DNA from: Desulfohalobium retbaense DSM 5692
Lineage (GTDB): Bacteria; Desulfobacterota; Desulfovibrionia; Desulfovibrionales; Desulfohalobiaceae
Assembly (NCBI RefSeq): GCF_000024325.1
Contig: NC_013223.1
Span: 1,980,001 to 2,044,000, forward strand
Length of the DNA stretch: 64,000 nt
Direction: 5' to 3'
The position numbers and the translations under genes were made by a program. Within the stretch, counting starts at the first letter, position 1. Every line of letters starts with the position of its first letter. Below the pieces are notes generated by a model. It made no database searches. It was not told the DNA's origin and saw only the letters and a program-made list of their open reading frames with translations. Positions 9,189-19,724 of this stretch are shown one piece after another.

Positions 9189-11095
9189 TCGTCGTCCTCT
9201 TCTTCGAGGGTGAAATCCTCCGCAGCAAAATCCTCAGTCTCTTGCTGAGTGTCGGCCGAGGCCGATGGGCCCTGGCCCTTTTCCTGCTCTACCTCCACCG
9301 GAGGGAGAGTTTCCCCACGCATGATGGTGGCGATATCATTCCCGGTCAAGGTCTCACGCTCCAACAAGGCTTCGGCAAGGGCTTCAAGGGTCTCGCCATT
9401 TTCCTTGAGCAGCCGCCGCGCCTTTTCATAGGCATCGCTGATGATCCGCTTGATCTCGCTATCGATGAGCCGGGCGGTATCCTCGCTGTAATGTTTATGC
9501 TGGACCAACTCCCGGCCGAGAAAAACCTGATCGCCGTTGTCATTGAGGCCCAGCGGGCCGATAGCCTCGCTCATGCCCCATTCGCAGACCATCTTCCGGG
9601 CCATCTTTGTCGCCCGTTCGAGGTCGTTGCCGGCTCCGGTGGTGATCTGATCCAGGACCAATTCTTCGGCCACACGCCCGCCGAGAAGCACCGCCAAGGA
9701 ATTTTCCAAAAAGACGCGGGAATAGTTGTGGCGGTCGTCTTCAGGAAGCTGCATGGTCACGCCCAGGGCGCGTCCCCGGGGGATGATGGACACCTTGTGC
9801 ACCGGATCGGTTCCCGGCAACAACCGGGCCACCAACGCGTGACCGGCTTCGTGGTAGGCCGTGGTCTTCTTTTCTTCTTCACTCAAAATCACGCTACGCC
9901 GTTCCTTGCCCATCAGGACTTTATCCTTGGCGTCTTCGAAATCGTTCATGTCCACCTGGTCTTTGTTCACCTTGGCCGCCGCCAGAGCGGCTTCGTTGAC
10001 CAGGTTTTCCAGATCGGCACCGGAAAAGCCAGGCGTACCGCGCGCGATGACCCCCATATCCACGTCTCCGGCAAGGGGAGTGTGGCGGGCATGGACTTCC
10101 AGGATCGATTTACGGCCCTTGAGGTCCGGATTGGGGACCATCACCTGGCGATCGAAGCGCCCGGGACGAAGCAGAGCCGGGTCCAGGACATCTGGGCGGT
10201 TGGTGGCAGCGATGAGGATGACACCTTCGTTGGACTCGAAACCGTCCATTTCCACCAGCAACTGATTCAGGGTCTGCTCCCGTTCGTCGTGCCCGCCGCC
10301 AAGGCCAGCGCCGCGCTGACGTCCGACCGCGTCGATTTCATCAATAAAGATCAGACATGGGGCGTTTTTCTTGCCTTGGACAAAAAGGTCCCGCACCCGC
10401 GACGCACCGACACCGACGAACATTTCCACAAAATCGGAACCGGAGATGGAGAAAAAGGGCACCCCAGCTTCCCCGGCCACGGCGCGGGACAAAAGGGTCT
10501 TTCCAGTACCGGGCCCGCCAACGAGCAGAACGCCCTTGGGAATCCGCCCCCCGAGTCGGGTAAATTTCTTGGGATTGCTGAGAAATTCTACAATTTCAGT
10601 CAGCTCCTCCTTGGCCTCATCCACGCCGGCCACATCGGTGAAAGTGACCTTTGTCGATTCCTGGGTCACCATCTTGGCCTTGGACTTGCCAAATGACATA
10701 GCCTTTCCGCCACCGCCCTGCATCTGGCGCATAAAAAAGATCCAGACCCCGATCAGCAGCAGCATTGGAAACCAGGAGACGAAAATGGTCATATACCATG
10801 GCGCCTCGTCCCGTGGCTGGGCTTTGACCTCGACGCTGTTCTCCAAAAGGGTGTTTACGAAATTCGGGTCGTCCGGCGCGTAGCTGACGAATCGCTGGTC
10901 GTTGGTCATCACCCCGGTCACTTTCTGCCCCTGGATGGTCACGCCGACCACCCGTCCCTGACGGACCTCGGTCAGCAATTGGCTGTAGGACAATTGCTGC
11001 TGTGGCGCCTGGGGCTGGTTGAAGAGGTTGAAGAGCACGACCATGACCAGTGAGATCGTTGCCCACAAAAAAAGGTTCTTATAAAAATTGTTCAA
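9185..11095 (-). CDS. ftsH: ATP-dependent zinc metalloprotease FtsH
   Basis: Membrane-anchored AAA+ protease that degrades misfolded membrane proteins and short-lived regulators. The 636 residues show two transmembrane helices (about 7-25 and 102-122) flanking a periplasmic domain, Walker A GPGTGKT (194-200), Walker [12 protein letters not shown], the SRH region, and zinc-site HEAGH (415-419). The C-terminus is acidic (TLEEEDDE). Length is normal. It is the first gene of the leftward operon; the 177 bases upstream, up to tRNA-Sec on the other strand, must hold its promoter. Confidence 0.97.
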   Translation of the reverse strand: MNNFYKNLFLWATISLVMVVLFNLFNQPQAPQQQLSYSQLLTEVRQGRVVGVTIQGQKVTGVMTNDQRFVSYAPDDPNFVNTLLENSVEVKAQPRDEAPWYMTIFVSWFPMLLLIGVWIFFMRQMQGGGGKAMSFGKSKAKMVTQESTKVTFTDVAGVDEAKEELTEIVEFLSNPKKFTRLGGRIPKGVLLVGGPGTGKTLLSRAVAGEAGVPFFSISGSDFVEMFVGVGASRVRDLFVQGKKNAPCLIFIDEIDAVGRQRGAGLGGGHDEREQTLNQLLVEMDGFESNEGVILIAATNRPDVLDPALLRPGRFDRQVMVPNPDLKGRKSILEVHARHTPLAGDVDMGVIARGTPGFSGADLENLVNEAALAAAKVNKDQVDMNDFEDAKDKVLMGKERRSVILSEEEKKTTAYHEAGHALVARLLPGTDPVHKVSIIPRGRALGVTMQLPEDDRHNYSRVFLENSLAVLLGGRVAEELVLDQITTGAGNDLERATKMARKMVCEWGMSEAIGPLGLNDNGDQVFLGRELVQHKHYSEDTARLIDSEIKRIISDAYEKARRLLKENGETLEALAEALLERETLTGNDIATIMRGETLPPVEVEQEKGQGPSASADTQQETEDFAAEDFTLEEEDDE

Positions 11096-11272
11096 AACGA
11101 ATTCCTCCGTAATGGGGTCGGGCGTTGCGTGCCGGGGGCATGGGAAAAGTCTCCCGGCAAAGCAGCAAAATAACGCAGCCGTCTAGCACAGTCCCAGCCA
11201 CCTGTCTATGCGCGGCGCTGAAAAGGCCTTGTCAAAGAAGGCCTGGATTGTTAAAGAAATTCGGACGTGGTG

Positions 11273-11366
11273 GGAAGCGTTTCGTCACCGGTGTGGCGCC
11301 TGGACTTCAAATCCAGTGGGCGGCTGCCAAGTCGCCGGTAGGTTCGACTCCTATACGCTTCCGCCA
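11273..11366 (+). tRNA. selC: tRNA-Sec (anticodon TCA)
   Basis: Selenocysteine tRNA. The 8-bp acceptor GGAAGCGT pairs with ACGCTTCC, the anticodon loop CTTCAAA carries TCA, and there is a long variable arm (GGGCGGCTGCCAAGTCGCC), a GGTTCGACTCC T-arm, and an encoded CCA at 11364-11366. The ~94-base length and 8-bp acceptor fit tRNA-Sec. It predicts UGA-decoded selenoproteins such as formate dehydrogenase elsewhere in the genome; I found none in this window. Its 3' end overlaps the 3' end of argH on the opposite strand. Confidence 0.95.
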
Positions 11367-12763
11367 TTCCCCCCTTTCGGGACCATCTCCAGCCAACGCG
11401 ACAAAGTAGCGATCTGGTGCTCGACTGATCCCGCTCCCGTTCCTCCCGGCGTCTGCCGCCTGTTCACCGCTGCCGCATAATCGAGAACCGCATAGATATC
11501 CTCGTCGACGAGTGGCGAAAATTCCCGGAACTGGGCCAGGGAAAGATCCTCCAGTCCGCATTGGGCACGCTCTGCCGCGGCCACTGCTTGGCCGGTGATA
11601 TGGTGCGCCTGGCGAAACGGAAGGCCCTTGCCCACCAGATAGTCCGCAAATTCCGTGGCATTGAGGAAGCCGGCTCTGGTGGCGCGGCGCATGGGCTCCG
11701 GGAGAAATTCCAGTTCGGGGACCATGCGGGCCATGATTTCCAGAGAAAGGCCCACAGTGCGGTCCGCCTCCAGAAACGGGGCCTTGTCCTCCTGCAGATC
11801 CCGATTGTACGTCAAGGGCAACCCCTTCAAGGTCGTCAGCAAGCCCATCAAGGCGCCATAGACATGGCCGGTCTTGCCGCGCATGATCTCCGCGACGTCC
11901 GGATTTTTCTTCTGGGGCATGATCGACGAGCCGGTGGCAAAGGCGTCGGGCAGACGGACAAAACCGAAGCCCGGATTGGCCCAGAGCACGATCTCTTCAC
12001 ACAACCGGCTCAAATGCATGGCGATACAGCTGGCTCCAAAAAGGGGTTCGAGCACAAAATCCCGGTCGGCCACCGCGTCCATGCTGTTGGCGAACACGGT
12101 CTCGAATCCGAGTTCATCGGCCACAGCCTGAGGATCGAGGGGATACGTGGTGCCGGCCAGGGCGGCTGCACCCAGCGGGGAGACCCGGATCCGTTTCTGG
12201 GCGTCGTTGAGCCGCTCCCAGTCCCGTTGAAACATGGTCGCATACGCAAGCAGATGCTGGGCCAGCGAGACCGGCTGCGCAGGCTGCAAGTGCGTGTAGC
12301 CGGGAAGAATGGTTTGCACATGCTGCCGGGCCTGCTCCACCAGGGCCTGAATCACTCCGCACAGATGGCCCTGCCAGGCCGTGACCCGTTCAGAGACCAA
12401 AAGCCGGAATCCCAGGGCGACCTGGTCGTTGCGACTGCGCCCGGTGTGCAATTTCTGGCCGGTTTCGCCGACGATGTCGGTGAGCCGTTTTTCGACATTC
12501 ATGTGCACGTCTTCAAGGTCGTCGCGCCACTCGAAACTCCCCTGGAGGATCTCATCAGCGACTTGATCCAGACCATTGCGCAGGGTCTGGGCCTCTTCCC
12601 GGGTGAGAATGCCCTGGGCCGCCAGCATGGCGGCATGGGCTTTGGACCCCGCAATATCCTGCACGGCAAAATGCTTATCGGTCTCCACGGACGCCGTATA
12701 CTGCTCCACCAGGCTGTCGGTCCTGGCTTCAAAGCGCCCGCCCCACAATTTCTGTTCGCTCAT
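11351..12763 (-). CDS. argH: Argininosuccinate lyase
   Basis: Final step of arginine synthesis: splits argininosuccinate into arginine and fumarate. The 470 residues show the start KLWGGRF, the [11 protein letters not shown] substrate loop (about 106-116) and the superfamily signature [15 protein letters not shown] (about 280-294). It is the last gene of argF-argG-argH on the minus strand. The final codons (GGSV plus stop) are read from the antisense of the tRNA-Sec acceptor end, so the C-terminal tail is partly set by the tRNA. Confidence 0.96.
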   Translation of the reverse strand: MSEQKLWGGRFEARTDSLVEQYTASVETDKHFAVQDIAGSKAHAAMLAAQGILTREEAQTLRNGLDQVADEILQGSFEWRDDLEDVHMNVEKRLTDIVGETGQKLHTGRSRNDQVALGFRLLVSERVTAWQGHLCGVIQALVEQARQHVQTILPGYTHLQPAQPVSLAQHLLAYATMFQRDWERLNDAQKRIRVSPLGAAALAGTTYPLDPQAVADELGFETVFANSMDAVADRDFVLEPLFGASCIAMHLSRLCEEIVLWANPGFGFVRLPDAFATGSSIMPQKKNPDVAEIMRGKTGHVYGALMGLLTTLKGLPLTYNRDLQEDKAPFLEADRTVGLSLEIMARMVPELEFLPEPMRRATRAGFLNATEFADYLVGKGLPFRQAHHITGQAVAAAERAQCGLEDLSLAQFREFSPLVDEDIYAVLDYAAAVNRRQTPGGTGAGSVEHQIATLSRWLEMVPKGGNGGSV

Positions 12764-12852
12764 GGCTCTTCCTTCCGCAATCCGGGGAGTAAATCCCTCC
12801 CCTCGGCACCAGAATTCTGCCGGACCCGGCCGTGCCGGTCCGGCCGCAGTGA

Positions 12853-14076
12853 TCAGCTTTTGCCCTGTCCCTTGGCGGCCACACCCTGGGCGGCCCGAAG
12901 GCGCAATCCCTGCAGACGGATAAACCCGGCCGCGTCGGCTTGGTCGTAAACCTCGTCGCTTTCGAAGGTGGCCAGATCAGGGTTATACAGTGAAACAGGA
13001 GACTTGCGTCCGATCGGATAGACACCGCCTTTATAGAGCTTCAGCCGCACCGTACCGGTCACATTACCTTGGGTGGCATCGACCATGGCTTGCAAAGCGG
13101 TACGCTCCGGAGCGTACCAGAACCCGTTGTAGACCATCTTGGCATACTCGGGGATAAGACTGTCGCGTTGGTGCATCGCTTCGCGATCCAGACAGATCCC
13201 TTCCAGGTCCCGGTGGGCGAGATGCAGTATCGTCCCTCCCGGGGTCTCGTAAACACCGCGGGATTTCATACCAATAAAACGGTTTTCCACCATATCGACA
13301 CGACCGATGCCGTGTTTGCCGCCAAGATGGTTCAAGCGGCGCAACAATGCCGCTGGCGACAACGTTTCCCCATTGACCGCCACCGGATTGCCCGCCTCAA
13401 AATCTATGCTGATAATTTCCGGTGTGTCAGGAGCCTGCTCCACCGGAACCGCCAACAGATAACTGTGTGGACCGGGCTCCTGCCAGGGATCTTCCAGTTC
13501 GCCGCCCTCAAAGCTCAGGTGCAACAGATTGCGGTCACTGCTGTACGGCTTTTCCTTGGTCACCGGAACCGGAATATCGTTGGCTTCAGCGAAGTTCACC
13601 AGATCACTGCGCGAACGCAGGTCCCACTCGCGCCACGGGGCAATGGTCTCCAATTCCGGGGCCAGGGCCATGGCGTTGAGTTCGAACCGGATCTGGTCGT
13701 TGCCCTTGCCTGTCGCGCCGTGGGCCAGAGCCTGAGCGCCCTCCTGCTGGGCGATCTCCACCATCCGCTTGGCAATGAGCGGCCGGGCAAGGGATGTCCC
13801 CAGAAGATACCGTCCTTCATAGACGGCATTGGCGCGCAGGGCAGGAAAGACGAAATCCCTGACGAATTCTTCCTGTAAATCCTCGACGTAGGCCTTGCTC
13901 GCCCCGGTGTTCAGGGCCTTTTCTTCCAGACCGTCGAGTTCTTCCTCCTGCCCGAGATCCGCCGTCAAGGTAATGACCTCGCAACCGTATGTCTTCTTGA
14001 TCCATTTCAAAATGATGGAGGTATCCAGGCCGCCGGAATAGGCCAGGACAACTTTTGCTATCTGCTCGTGTTTCAC
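12853..14076 (-). CDS. argG: Argininosuccinate synthase
   Basis: Joins citrulline and aspartate using ATP. The 407-residue product has the PP-loop [10 protein letters not shown] near residues 11-20, then the [12 protein letters not shown] and YSSDRNLLH motifs of the family. I start it at GTG 14076, preceded by CGGAGTC; a longer in-frame reading adds 47 residues without homology. It sits between argF (upstream, across a repeat-containing spacer) and argH (89 bases downstream). Confidence 0.95.
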   Translation of the reverse strand: MKHEQIAKVVLAYSGGLDTSIILKWIKKTYGCEVITLTADLGQEEELDGLEEKALNTGASKAYVEDLQEEFVRDFVFPALRANAVYEGRYLLGTSLARPLIAKRMVEIAQQEGAQALAHGATGKGNDQIRFELNAMALAPELETIAPWREWDLRSRSDLVNFAEANDIPVPVTKEKPYSSDRNLLHLSFEGGELEDPWQEPGPHSYLLAVPVEQAPDTPEIISIDFEAGNPVAVNGETLSPAALLRRLNHLGGKHGIGRVDMVENRFIGMKSRGVYETPGGTILHLAHRDLEGICLDREAMHQRDSLIPEYAKMVYNGFWYAPERTALQAMVDATQGNVTGTVRLKLYKGGVYPIGRKSPVSLYNPDLATFESDEVYDQADAAGFIRLQGLRLRAAQGVAAKGQGKS

Positions 14077-14156
14077 AGTCTGACTCCGCTGCTCGCTCTG
14101 TGTCCTACAAATTGTCTCCTGGCCCCGCGGGAAGAGGAGACCCGTCCAGGTTCTAG

Positions 14157-14305
14157 CTGACTGTTGAAAAATTCTTTCTATTGCAGGTCGTTCAAAAATC
14201 CCAAGGGACGGCGACACAAATGCAAGGTCGCAGCCTGCGTATCCGTACGGACGAGTTTGAATCTCTTACAGCTTCGCTGCCATGGGGAGATTTCAACGGC
14301 CTGCT
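14157..14305 (+). repeat. Intergenic ~150-bp repeat, copy C
   Basis: Well preserved: CTGACTGTTGAAAAATTC, GCAGGTCGTTCAAAAATCCC, GGCGACACAAATGCAAGGTC, GCGTATCCGTACGG, GAGTTTGAA, GCTTCGCTGCCATGGGGAGA, then TTTCAACGGCCTG. It lies between argF and argG, opposite to their direction of transcription. Confidence 0.88.
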
Positions 14306-14329
14306 CGGCTTGCATCCCGAACCTGGGGC

Positions 14330-15244
14330 TCACCCCCGCTCTGGGGTGGAAAAAACCCATTCCAGAATCGCCTTTTGCATGTGCAACCGGTTCTCGGCCT
14401 GATCCCAAACAATGCTTGCCGGCCCTTCCATGACCGCCTCACTGATCTCTTCGCCGCGGTGCGCCGGCAGACAATGCATGACTTTAACGCCGGGGTTGGC
14501 CAGCCGCAACAGTTCCTCGTCCACGAGATAGCCAGCAAAGGCCCTGGCCCGCTCTTCGGCTTCGGCTTCATCGCCCATTGAGGCCCAGACATCGGTATTG
14601 ACGTAATCGGCTCCGGTCACAGCCTCCCGGGGATCCTGAGACAATGAGATCCGCGCCCCTGCTGCCCGGGCCTGCTCGAGCAGGCCCGCATCCGGTTCAT
14701 ACCCGGCGGGCACGGCCATCTGGAGGTGAAAGCCGACCTGAGCGGCCGCATTGATCCAGGAGTGGGCCATATTGTTCCCGTCTCCGATCCAGGCCACGAC
14801 CTGGTCTTTCAGGGCCGGGGTGCGTTCGTACATAGTCAACAGATCGCTCATGACCTGACAGGGGTGGTAGGAATCGGTTAGAGCGTTGACAACCGGGATT
14901 GCGCCATACTCCACCAATTCCTCGAGTTTCTCTTGCCCGAAGGTCCGGACAACAAGCCCGTGGACATAGCGGGAAAAGACCCGGGCCGAATCCTTGAGTG
15001 GCTCGCTGCGCCCCAATTGGGATTCCATCGGGGTCATGAAAATTGTCGAGCCCCCCAATTCACGTACCGCCATCTCAAACGAAAGGCGGGTTCGCGTCGA
15101 GGCCTTTTCAAAGACCAGAAGGATCGTCTTTCCGGCCAGGAGATGGCTCTGGGCCCGAACAGCCTTGAGCTGCTGGGCCCGCTGGATAAGCGGAAGCATC
15201 TCCTGTTGGGGAATATCAAGGATACGCAGAAAATGTCGGGACAT
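14330..15244 (-). CDS. argF: Ornithine carbamoyltransferase
   Basis: Makes citrulline from ornithine and carbamoyl phosphate. The 304 residues contain the carbamoyl-phosphate loop STRTRLSFE (about 48-56), the HPCQ motif (SYHPCQVMSDL) and the ornithine-site HCLPAHRGEEI near the C-terminus. The ATG at 15244 has AAAAGGAATC upstream; a 13-codon extension is unsupported. It heads the arginine operon and has a plausible sigma-70 promoter at 15286-15313. Confidence 0.95.
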   Translation of the reverse strand: MSRHFLRILDIPQQEMLPLIQRAQQLKAVRAQSHLLAGKTILLVFEKASTRTRLSFEMAVRELGGSTIFMTPMESQLGRSEPLKDSARVFSRYVHGLVVRTFGQEKLEELVEYGAIPVVNALTDSYHPCQVMSDLLTMYERTPALKDQVVAWIGDGNNMAHSWINAAAQVGFHLQMAVPAGYEPDAGLLEQARAAGARISLSQDPREAVTGADYVNTDVWASMGDEAEAEERARAFAGYLVDEELLRLANPGVKVMHCLPAHRGEEISEAVMEGPASIVWDQAENRLHMQKAILEWVFSTPERG

Positions 15245-15285
15245 AGAGATTCCTTTTGGGTTGCCGGGTAACCAAGCCCTCAAGG

Positions 15286-15313
15286 CTTATAAGCACTGCT
15301 CACGGTTTGTAAA
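15286..15313 (-). promoter_or_regulatory. Candidate sigma-70 promoter for argF
   Basis: On the minus strand TTTACA (15313-15308), a 16-base spacer, then TATAAG (15291-15286). It lies about 40 bases upstream of the argF start in an otherwise empty spacer. No arginine-repressor box could be recognised with certainty. Confidence 0.5.
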
Positions 15314-15352
15314 GCGCCTGACGGACAACGGGATACGCCCCGCCTCGACGGG

Positions 15353-15787
15353 TCAAGATATGCAGGGGATGCCGGCCTGCTCTACAGCCGTTTCCGTGGC
15401 CGCGTCCATAGCCGGGCCGTGGTCCAGGCCATAAAGATGCAACAGCCCGTGCGCCACCAGCCGGACCCAATGCTCCAGAGGATCCTGGGCGTACAACCAG
15501 GCTTCGCGCGCCACCGCCTGGGCATTGAGCACCAGACTGCCGCCGCCGTATTCGTTGGGAAAACTCAAGACATTGGTCGGTCCCACACAGCCGAGGTAGC
15601 GGGCATTAAGACCGGCGATGCCGAAATCGGTCGTAATACGAATATCCAGCGATGCGGTGCTCAGCCCCAAAATATTGCCAATCTGCACGGCCAGCGCCGC
15701 CACCTCGTGGCGGCCGATCGGGACAACCCCATACGCGGCTGCCTGGGCATCGATCTGGACGGCAACGCCACTTCCTGCAGCACTCAT
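15353..15787 (-). CDS. ybeY: Endoribonuclease YbeY (rRNA maturation)
   Basis: Single-strand-specific metallo-endoribonuclease acting in 16S rRNA 3' maturation and ribosome quality control. The 144-residue protein has the zinc motif HGLLHLYGLDH (H-x3-H-x5-H) near residues 113-123 and the upstream NVLSFP signature. It overlaps ybeZ by four bases (ATGA), the usual ybeZ-ybeY pairing. Confidence 0.93.
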   Translation of the reverse strand: MSAAGSGVAVQIDAQAAAYGVVPIGRHEVAALAVQIGNILGLSTASLDIRITTDFGIAGLNARYLGCVGPTNVLSFPNEYGGGSLVLNAQAVAREAWLYAQDPLEHWVRLVAHGLLHLYGLDHGPAMDAATETAVEQAGIPCIS

Positions 15788-16764
15788 GTGGATTGATCCG
15801 AATCGGTCTGCAACTCACGATTGTAGCGGTCGTAGGCCTGGACAATGCGGCCGACTAGGCTGTGGCGAATGACATCCTCGTCCCCGAAGTGGACCACGCC
15901 GATTCCCTGCACGCCTTGCAGAATCTTCAGGGCCTGGATCAATCCCGACTGGGTCCGAGCCGGGAGGTCGATCTGGGTCACGTCGCCCGTGACCACCGCC
16001 TTGGACCCGAATCCCATTCGGGTTAAAAACATTTTCATCTGTTCCGGAGTCGTATTCTGGGCCTCGTCGAGGATGACCACGGCGTCATTGAGGGTCCGTC
16101 CGCGCATAAAGGCCAGAGGAGCGACCTCGATGACGCCTCCCTCGAGCATCTCTCGGACCTTCCGAAAGTCGAGCATATCGTGCAGGGCGTCGTAGAGAGG
16201 GCGCAGGTAGGGATTGACCTTTTCCATCATATCGCCGGGCAAGAAGCCGAGCTTTTCACCGGCCTCGACCGCGGGGCGGGTGAGGATCAACCGTTTGACC
16301 TTGCGCTGGAGCAAAAAGGAGACAGCCATGGCCACGGCCAGGTAGGTCTTTCCAGTGCCGGCCGGTCCGATCCCGAAGGTCAGATCATTGGTCCGCAGCG
16401 CCTGCAAATACTCTCGCTGGCCCAGGGTCTTGGGGCTGATGGTCTTTTTCGGGGACACGGCAAAGACTTCGTCACGAAACAGCCCGCTTAAATCGGCCTG
16501 GGGATCTTTTTCCAGGGCCCGCAAGGCGTATTCCATCTCCTGGACCACCCAGGTATAGCCGGAGCGGTAGAGTTCGTATAATTGGACCAGAGCACTCGCA
16601 GCCCAGGCCACAGCCTCTTCTGTCCCCCGGACAAGCACCTCGGTGCCCCGGACGTTGACCTCCGCACCGGTGCGTTCGCGCACGAGCTTGAGATTGCGTT
16701 CCTGGGCCCCGAACAATTCCCGGGCAATATCGGCATCATGAAAGGTGATGCGCTGTTCAGCCAT
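15784..16764 (-). CDS. ybeZ: PhoH-like ATPase YbeZ
   Basis: PhoH-family P-loop NTPase that partners YbeY in RNA metabolism. The 326-residue protein has an N-terminal KH-like segment (NLKVVRERTGAEVNVRG-like, residues 22-40), Walker A GPAGTGKT (about 137-144), Walker B VVILDEAQNTTPEQM and a sensor VVTGDVTQIDLP. The ATG at 16764 follows GGAGACGTA. Between it and moaA lie 292 bases of spacer with a short inverted repeat (GCACAATCC at 16807 / GGATTGTGC at 16824) and no gene. Confidence 0.93.
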   Translation of the reverse strand: MAEQRITFHDADIARELFGAQERNLKLVRERTGAEVNVRGTEVLVRGTEEAVAWAASALVQLYELYRSGYTWVVQEMEYALRALEKDPQADLSGLFRDEVFAVSPKKTISPKTLGQREYLQALRTNDLTFGIGPAGTGKTYLAVAMAVSFLLQRKVKRLILTRPAVEAGEKLGFLPGDMMEKVNPYLRPLYDALHDMLDFRKVREMLEGGVIEVAPLAFMRGRTLNDAVVILDEAQNTTPEQMKMFLTRMGFGSKAVVTGDVTQIDLPARTQSGLIQALKILQGVQGIGVVHFGDEDVIRHSLVGRIVQAYDRYNRELQTDSDQST

Positions 16765-17056
16765 TACGTCTCCAATGCAGTAGTACGGAATCCCTTAAAA
16801 TTTCGAGCACAATCCATTTGCCGGGATTGTGCCTGCACTCTGCCCTCGCTCCAGGCCCCCAAGACAACAAACCTGGTGCCCGGCATTGCCTGACAAGGCG
16901 GCTTCTCCACCGCGCTTGGCCCCACGCTCGCTTGCGGGCTGGGAAACAGACTTCCAGAATCGATTCACGAAGCCACTGGTGTCGCTTCCCCCCATCCAAA
17001 CAGGGAAGCACATGGATCACGGTCACTTCGCCGCAGAGCTCGCTTCAAAACAGGCC

Positions 17057-18055
17057 TCAGCCCCCAATAGCCGACATGCCCCGCTGACAGACCGCGTTGT
17101 CTTTTTTGGCCTGCAACAATTCATAGCCCAAGGGTTTATGGGCATTCGCCGCCACGAGTACCCGCCGCAGATGTTCGATCCCAAGCTTGGGATGGCGCAA
17201 ATGGGGCCGGAGCCGGTACTCCTTGTCTGAAAATAGACAGGTTCGCAACCGCCCGTCCGGTGTCACCCGGAGCCGATTGCATTGCGCGCAAAAATGGTCG
17301 GACAACGGAGAGATGACCCCCAACCGGCCCCGGCCCCGGACCAGGTTATACATCCGGGCCGGTCCCTTGTTCCGGTCCTGTGCTTTGACCGGCTCGAGGG
17401 GGGTAATATTCTTGGCGGCGGCCACCAACTCTTCGGCCGACCAGTATTGCTGCTCTTCCCAGGAAGTGCTCGCGCCGATGGGCATGAATTCGATGAAGCG
17501 GACGTCTACCGGATGCTCCAGGGCAAAGGCGATAAACCCCTCCAATTCATCGGCGGTGAACGACCGCAGGGCTACGGCATTGAGCTTGACTCGCAGACCG
17601 GCTTCCAGACAGGCGTGGATCCCGTCCCAGACGCGGCTGAACATGTCCCGCCCGGTAATCTCGGCATACCGTTGCGGATCCAAGGTATCCAAAGACACAT
17701 TGACGTAGCGCATGCCCATACGTTGCAAGCGCTCAGCGTGGGTCGTGAGATAGGTCCCATTGGTGGTCACCCGAAAATCGGTCTGGGGAAAGCGCTCGGC
17801 GGCCTGCTCCAGAAATTCTATAAAATCCCGGCGGACAAAGGGCTCTCCTCCGGTCAGGCGCACCTTGGAAACCCCCATGGAATCCACGGCCGCGATCAGA
17901 CGGAGCATCTCCTCGTAGCGCAGGATCTTGTGGTGGGGGATGAACTGCAGCCCCTCTTTGTTGCGACAATAAAAACACCGCAGATTGCAGCGATCGGTCA
18001 CACTCAACCGGAGATAACTCACACTCCTGCCGTAATCATCTGTCATGGGCCCCAC
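17057..18055 (-). CDS. moaA: GTP 3',8-cyclase (molybdenum cofactor biosynthesis MoaA)
   Basis: Radical-SAM enzyme for the first step of molybdopterin synthesis. The 332 residues show the N-terminal cluster motif CNLRCFYC (C-x3-C-x2-C, about 24-31), a GGEPFVRRDF SAM-binding region, the second cluster cysteines (FCAQCNRLR and, 14 residues on, RTC), and the GG C-terminus needed for activity. Start: GTG 18055 sits 5 bases after AAAGGGGG; ATG 18046, three codons inside, is the alternative. Mo or W enzymes such as formate dehydrogenase would use the product. Confidence 0.94.
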   Translation of the reverse strand: MGPMTDDYGRSVSYLRLSVTDRCNLRCFYCRNKEGLQFIPHHKILRYEEMLRLIAAVDSMGVSKVRLTGGEPFVRRDFIEFLEQAAERFPQTDFRVTTNGTYLTTHAERLQRMGMRYVNVSLDTLDPQRYAEITGRDMFSRVWDGIHACLEAGLRVKLNAVALRSFTADELEGFIAFALEHPVDVRFIEFMPIGASTSWEEQQYWSAEELVAAAKNITPLEPVKAQDRNKGPARMYNLVRGRGRLGVISPLSDHFCAQCNRLRVTPDGRLRTCLFSDKEYRLRPHLRHPKLGIEHLRRVLVAANAHKPLGYELLQAKKDNAVCQRGMSAIGG

Positions 18056-18151
18056 AATTTCCCCCTTTCATCAAGGCGGTCAGAACATTTCAGGCGCCAA
18101 CCAGCCCTGGTTGCCAACGGCTGGATTCGCGCCTCCCGTCCAGTCGGCTGT

Positions 18152-19708
18152 CTACTTCGCAAACGAACTGGTTCCCGCACCCGGAACATCAAGCCGCAAT
18201 TGTTGTTCCAAAGCGGCGTCCACGGTCACGAGAAGGGTCTGTTGGACCACATCCACCCGAACCTGGCCTGGCGCCGCCCCTTTGACAGGACGCACATTGC
18301 GCACCAGCGCCACCATCACTTCCGCCTTGTCCGCCTGACTGGCGTGACTGGCCAGGGCGGCCAGACATGCGGCCTCATCCAGGCTCCGTTGCGGAACCTC
18401 CTGCCCTTGGTGGTCGCGGACCAAAATCACATGCGCCCCGGGCCCGCCCTGAGTGTGCAGCCAGAGGTCGAAGGGGCGGGCCGCCTTGGTGAGCAGAGCG
18501 TGATTGGCCTTCTTGTTCTTGCCGCGCAATACAAGAAAGCCATCGGAACTGCGAAAGGCGTGCGCAGCTACTCCTTGAAAACGGGACGGAATTCGCGGCA
18601 CTGAGCGCTTCACGGTTGTTGTGGAAGGTTGTTTGTCGTCCCGATCCTGCTGGTCCATTTCCCCCGAGCGGTGGAGCAAAGCGGCATATTCCTGCTCCAG
18701 CATCTCTTTACGCTGGCGCACATGCGGAATCCCCCGCCGGCCTTTGCGACTTTTCGTAAACAGCCGTTGCATATTCTCTTGCACGTTCAAGGCCGGGTCA
18801 AGTGCGAGGCGTCGCCACGTGCCGTTCTCGTCATACCCCTCGACATGGTCGAGCTTGGCATCTTTATCCACCCGGTGGAGATTGATCTGCAGAAAACGGG
18901 CATCCTCAGCCAGAGCGATCATTTCCTGCAAACGGTGTTCGTCTTCATGGACATGGCGCAATTGCCGCTCGAGCTTTTTCCGTGCCCGCTTATGTTCTCG
19001 ATTTCCCTGCCGCTGGGCCCCAAGGCGGCTGTGAAGTGCTGCCTCGCCTTCCAATCGGGCCGCTTCAACAGCGGAATCGGCCTCGACTTCCCGCACCGAG
19101 GTACGCAGCGGCTCCGGCAAACGCCAGGGCAACGCCACAGCACGGCCGTCAGGATAATAATAACAATAGAATCGGTCAGGAACTCCCGTCGCCAAGCGAT
19201 CCAATACCGCGGCGGCCTCGTCCGGAGACAGGGAATTGAGGGTCGAGCGTAACGGAGGGGATAGCTGAGGAAAATGGCGCCAGCTCTGAGAATCCATGGC
19301 GTGTTCCACGGAATCTGGCCACGCAGGAGAGGCTCCGAACCCGTCGGGCAAGGCTTCGAGACACGTGGGCCCCGCGCAGACGTCCCACATAAGCCAATAC
19401 CCATCAGGCACCACCCACCACGCAACGCGGCGGTGGGGCCAGTCAAGAACATAGGAGTCCAACCGCCGTCCACGTAGCCGTTTGCGCAGCCACTGGGCGC
19501 CCCCAGAGGGCGTCTCCGGATTGGGCGGTCGAGTTGGACTCCAGAACAATGTGCCGATTTTCTTGTCCACCACCGCCAAGACATGACTGTGCGAGGCGAA
19601 CTTGATCGTCCAAAGCGTGGCAGAGGGGATATAGACCTTGTCTACCCGCTGTCCCTGCACCTTCTGATGGAGTTCGGGCACAAGATAGCGGAAGAAATTG
19701 GCTTCCAT
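18152..19708 (-). CDS. rqcH: NFACT-family ribosome quality-control protein, RqcH-like
   Basis: Homologue of RqcH/Rqc2, which binds stalled 50S subunits and recruits tRNA-Ala to add C-terminal alanine tails. The 518 residues show an NFACT-N domain (residues 1-170), a charged, helical, coiled-coil middle (about 215-330) and an NFACT-R (DUF814) domain near 375-490, with SSDGFLVLRGKNKKANHALL and DLWLHTQGGPGAHVIL. These are typical of the family. Start ATG 19708 with AAGGA upstream. Sometimes annotated as fibronectin-binding; the RQC role is the better-supported one. Confidence 0.85.
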   Translation of the reverse strand: MEANFFRYLVPELHQKVQGQRVDKVYIPSATLWTIKFASHSHVLAVVDKKIGTLFWSPTRPPNPETPSGGAQWLRKRLRGRRLDSYVLDWPHRRVAWWVVPDGYWLMWDVCAGPTCLEALPDGFGASPAWPDSVEHAMDSQSWRHFPQLSPPLRSTLNSLSPDEAAAVLDRLATGVPDRFYCYYYPDGRAVALPWRLPEPLRTSVREVEADSAVEAARLEGEAALHSRLGAQRQGNREHKRARKKLERQLRHVHEDEHRLQEMIALAEDARFLQINLHRVDKDAKLDHVEGYDENGTWRRLALDPALNVQENMQRLFTKSRKGRRGIPHVRQRKEMLEQEYAALLHRSGEMDQQDRDDKQPSTTTVKRSVPRIPSRFQGVAAHAFRSSDGFLVLRGKNKKANHALLTKAARPFDLWLHTQGGPGAHVILVRDHQGQEVPQRSLDEAACLAALASHASQADKAEVMVALVRNVRPVKGAAPGQVRVDVVQQTLLVTVDAALEQQLRLDVPGAGTSSFAK

Positions 19709-19724
19709 GCCTGAACGTCCTTAT

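Noticed and set aside
9176-10696. 506-codon plus-strand open frame opposite ftsH
   Set aside because: Antisense shadow of a complete FtsH; low-complexity, His- and Gln-rich translation with no recognisable fold.
11273-11366. tRNA-Sec as a prophage or island attachment site
   Set aside because: Both sides are housekeeping genes (ftsH, argH), and no integrase or repeated tRNA 3' end was seen.
16800-17056. Possible single degenerate unit of the 175-187-bp repeat between moaA and ybeZ
   Set aside because: Only short phrases (GGGATTGTG, TTCCAGAATCG) resemble the arrays; too little to separate from chance by eye.
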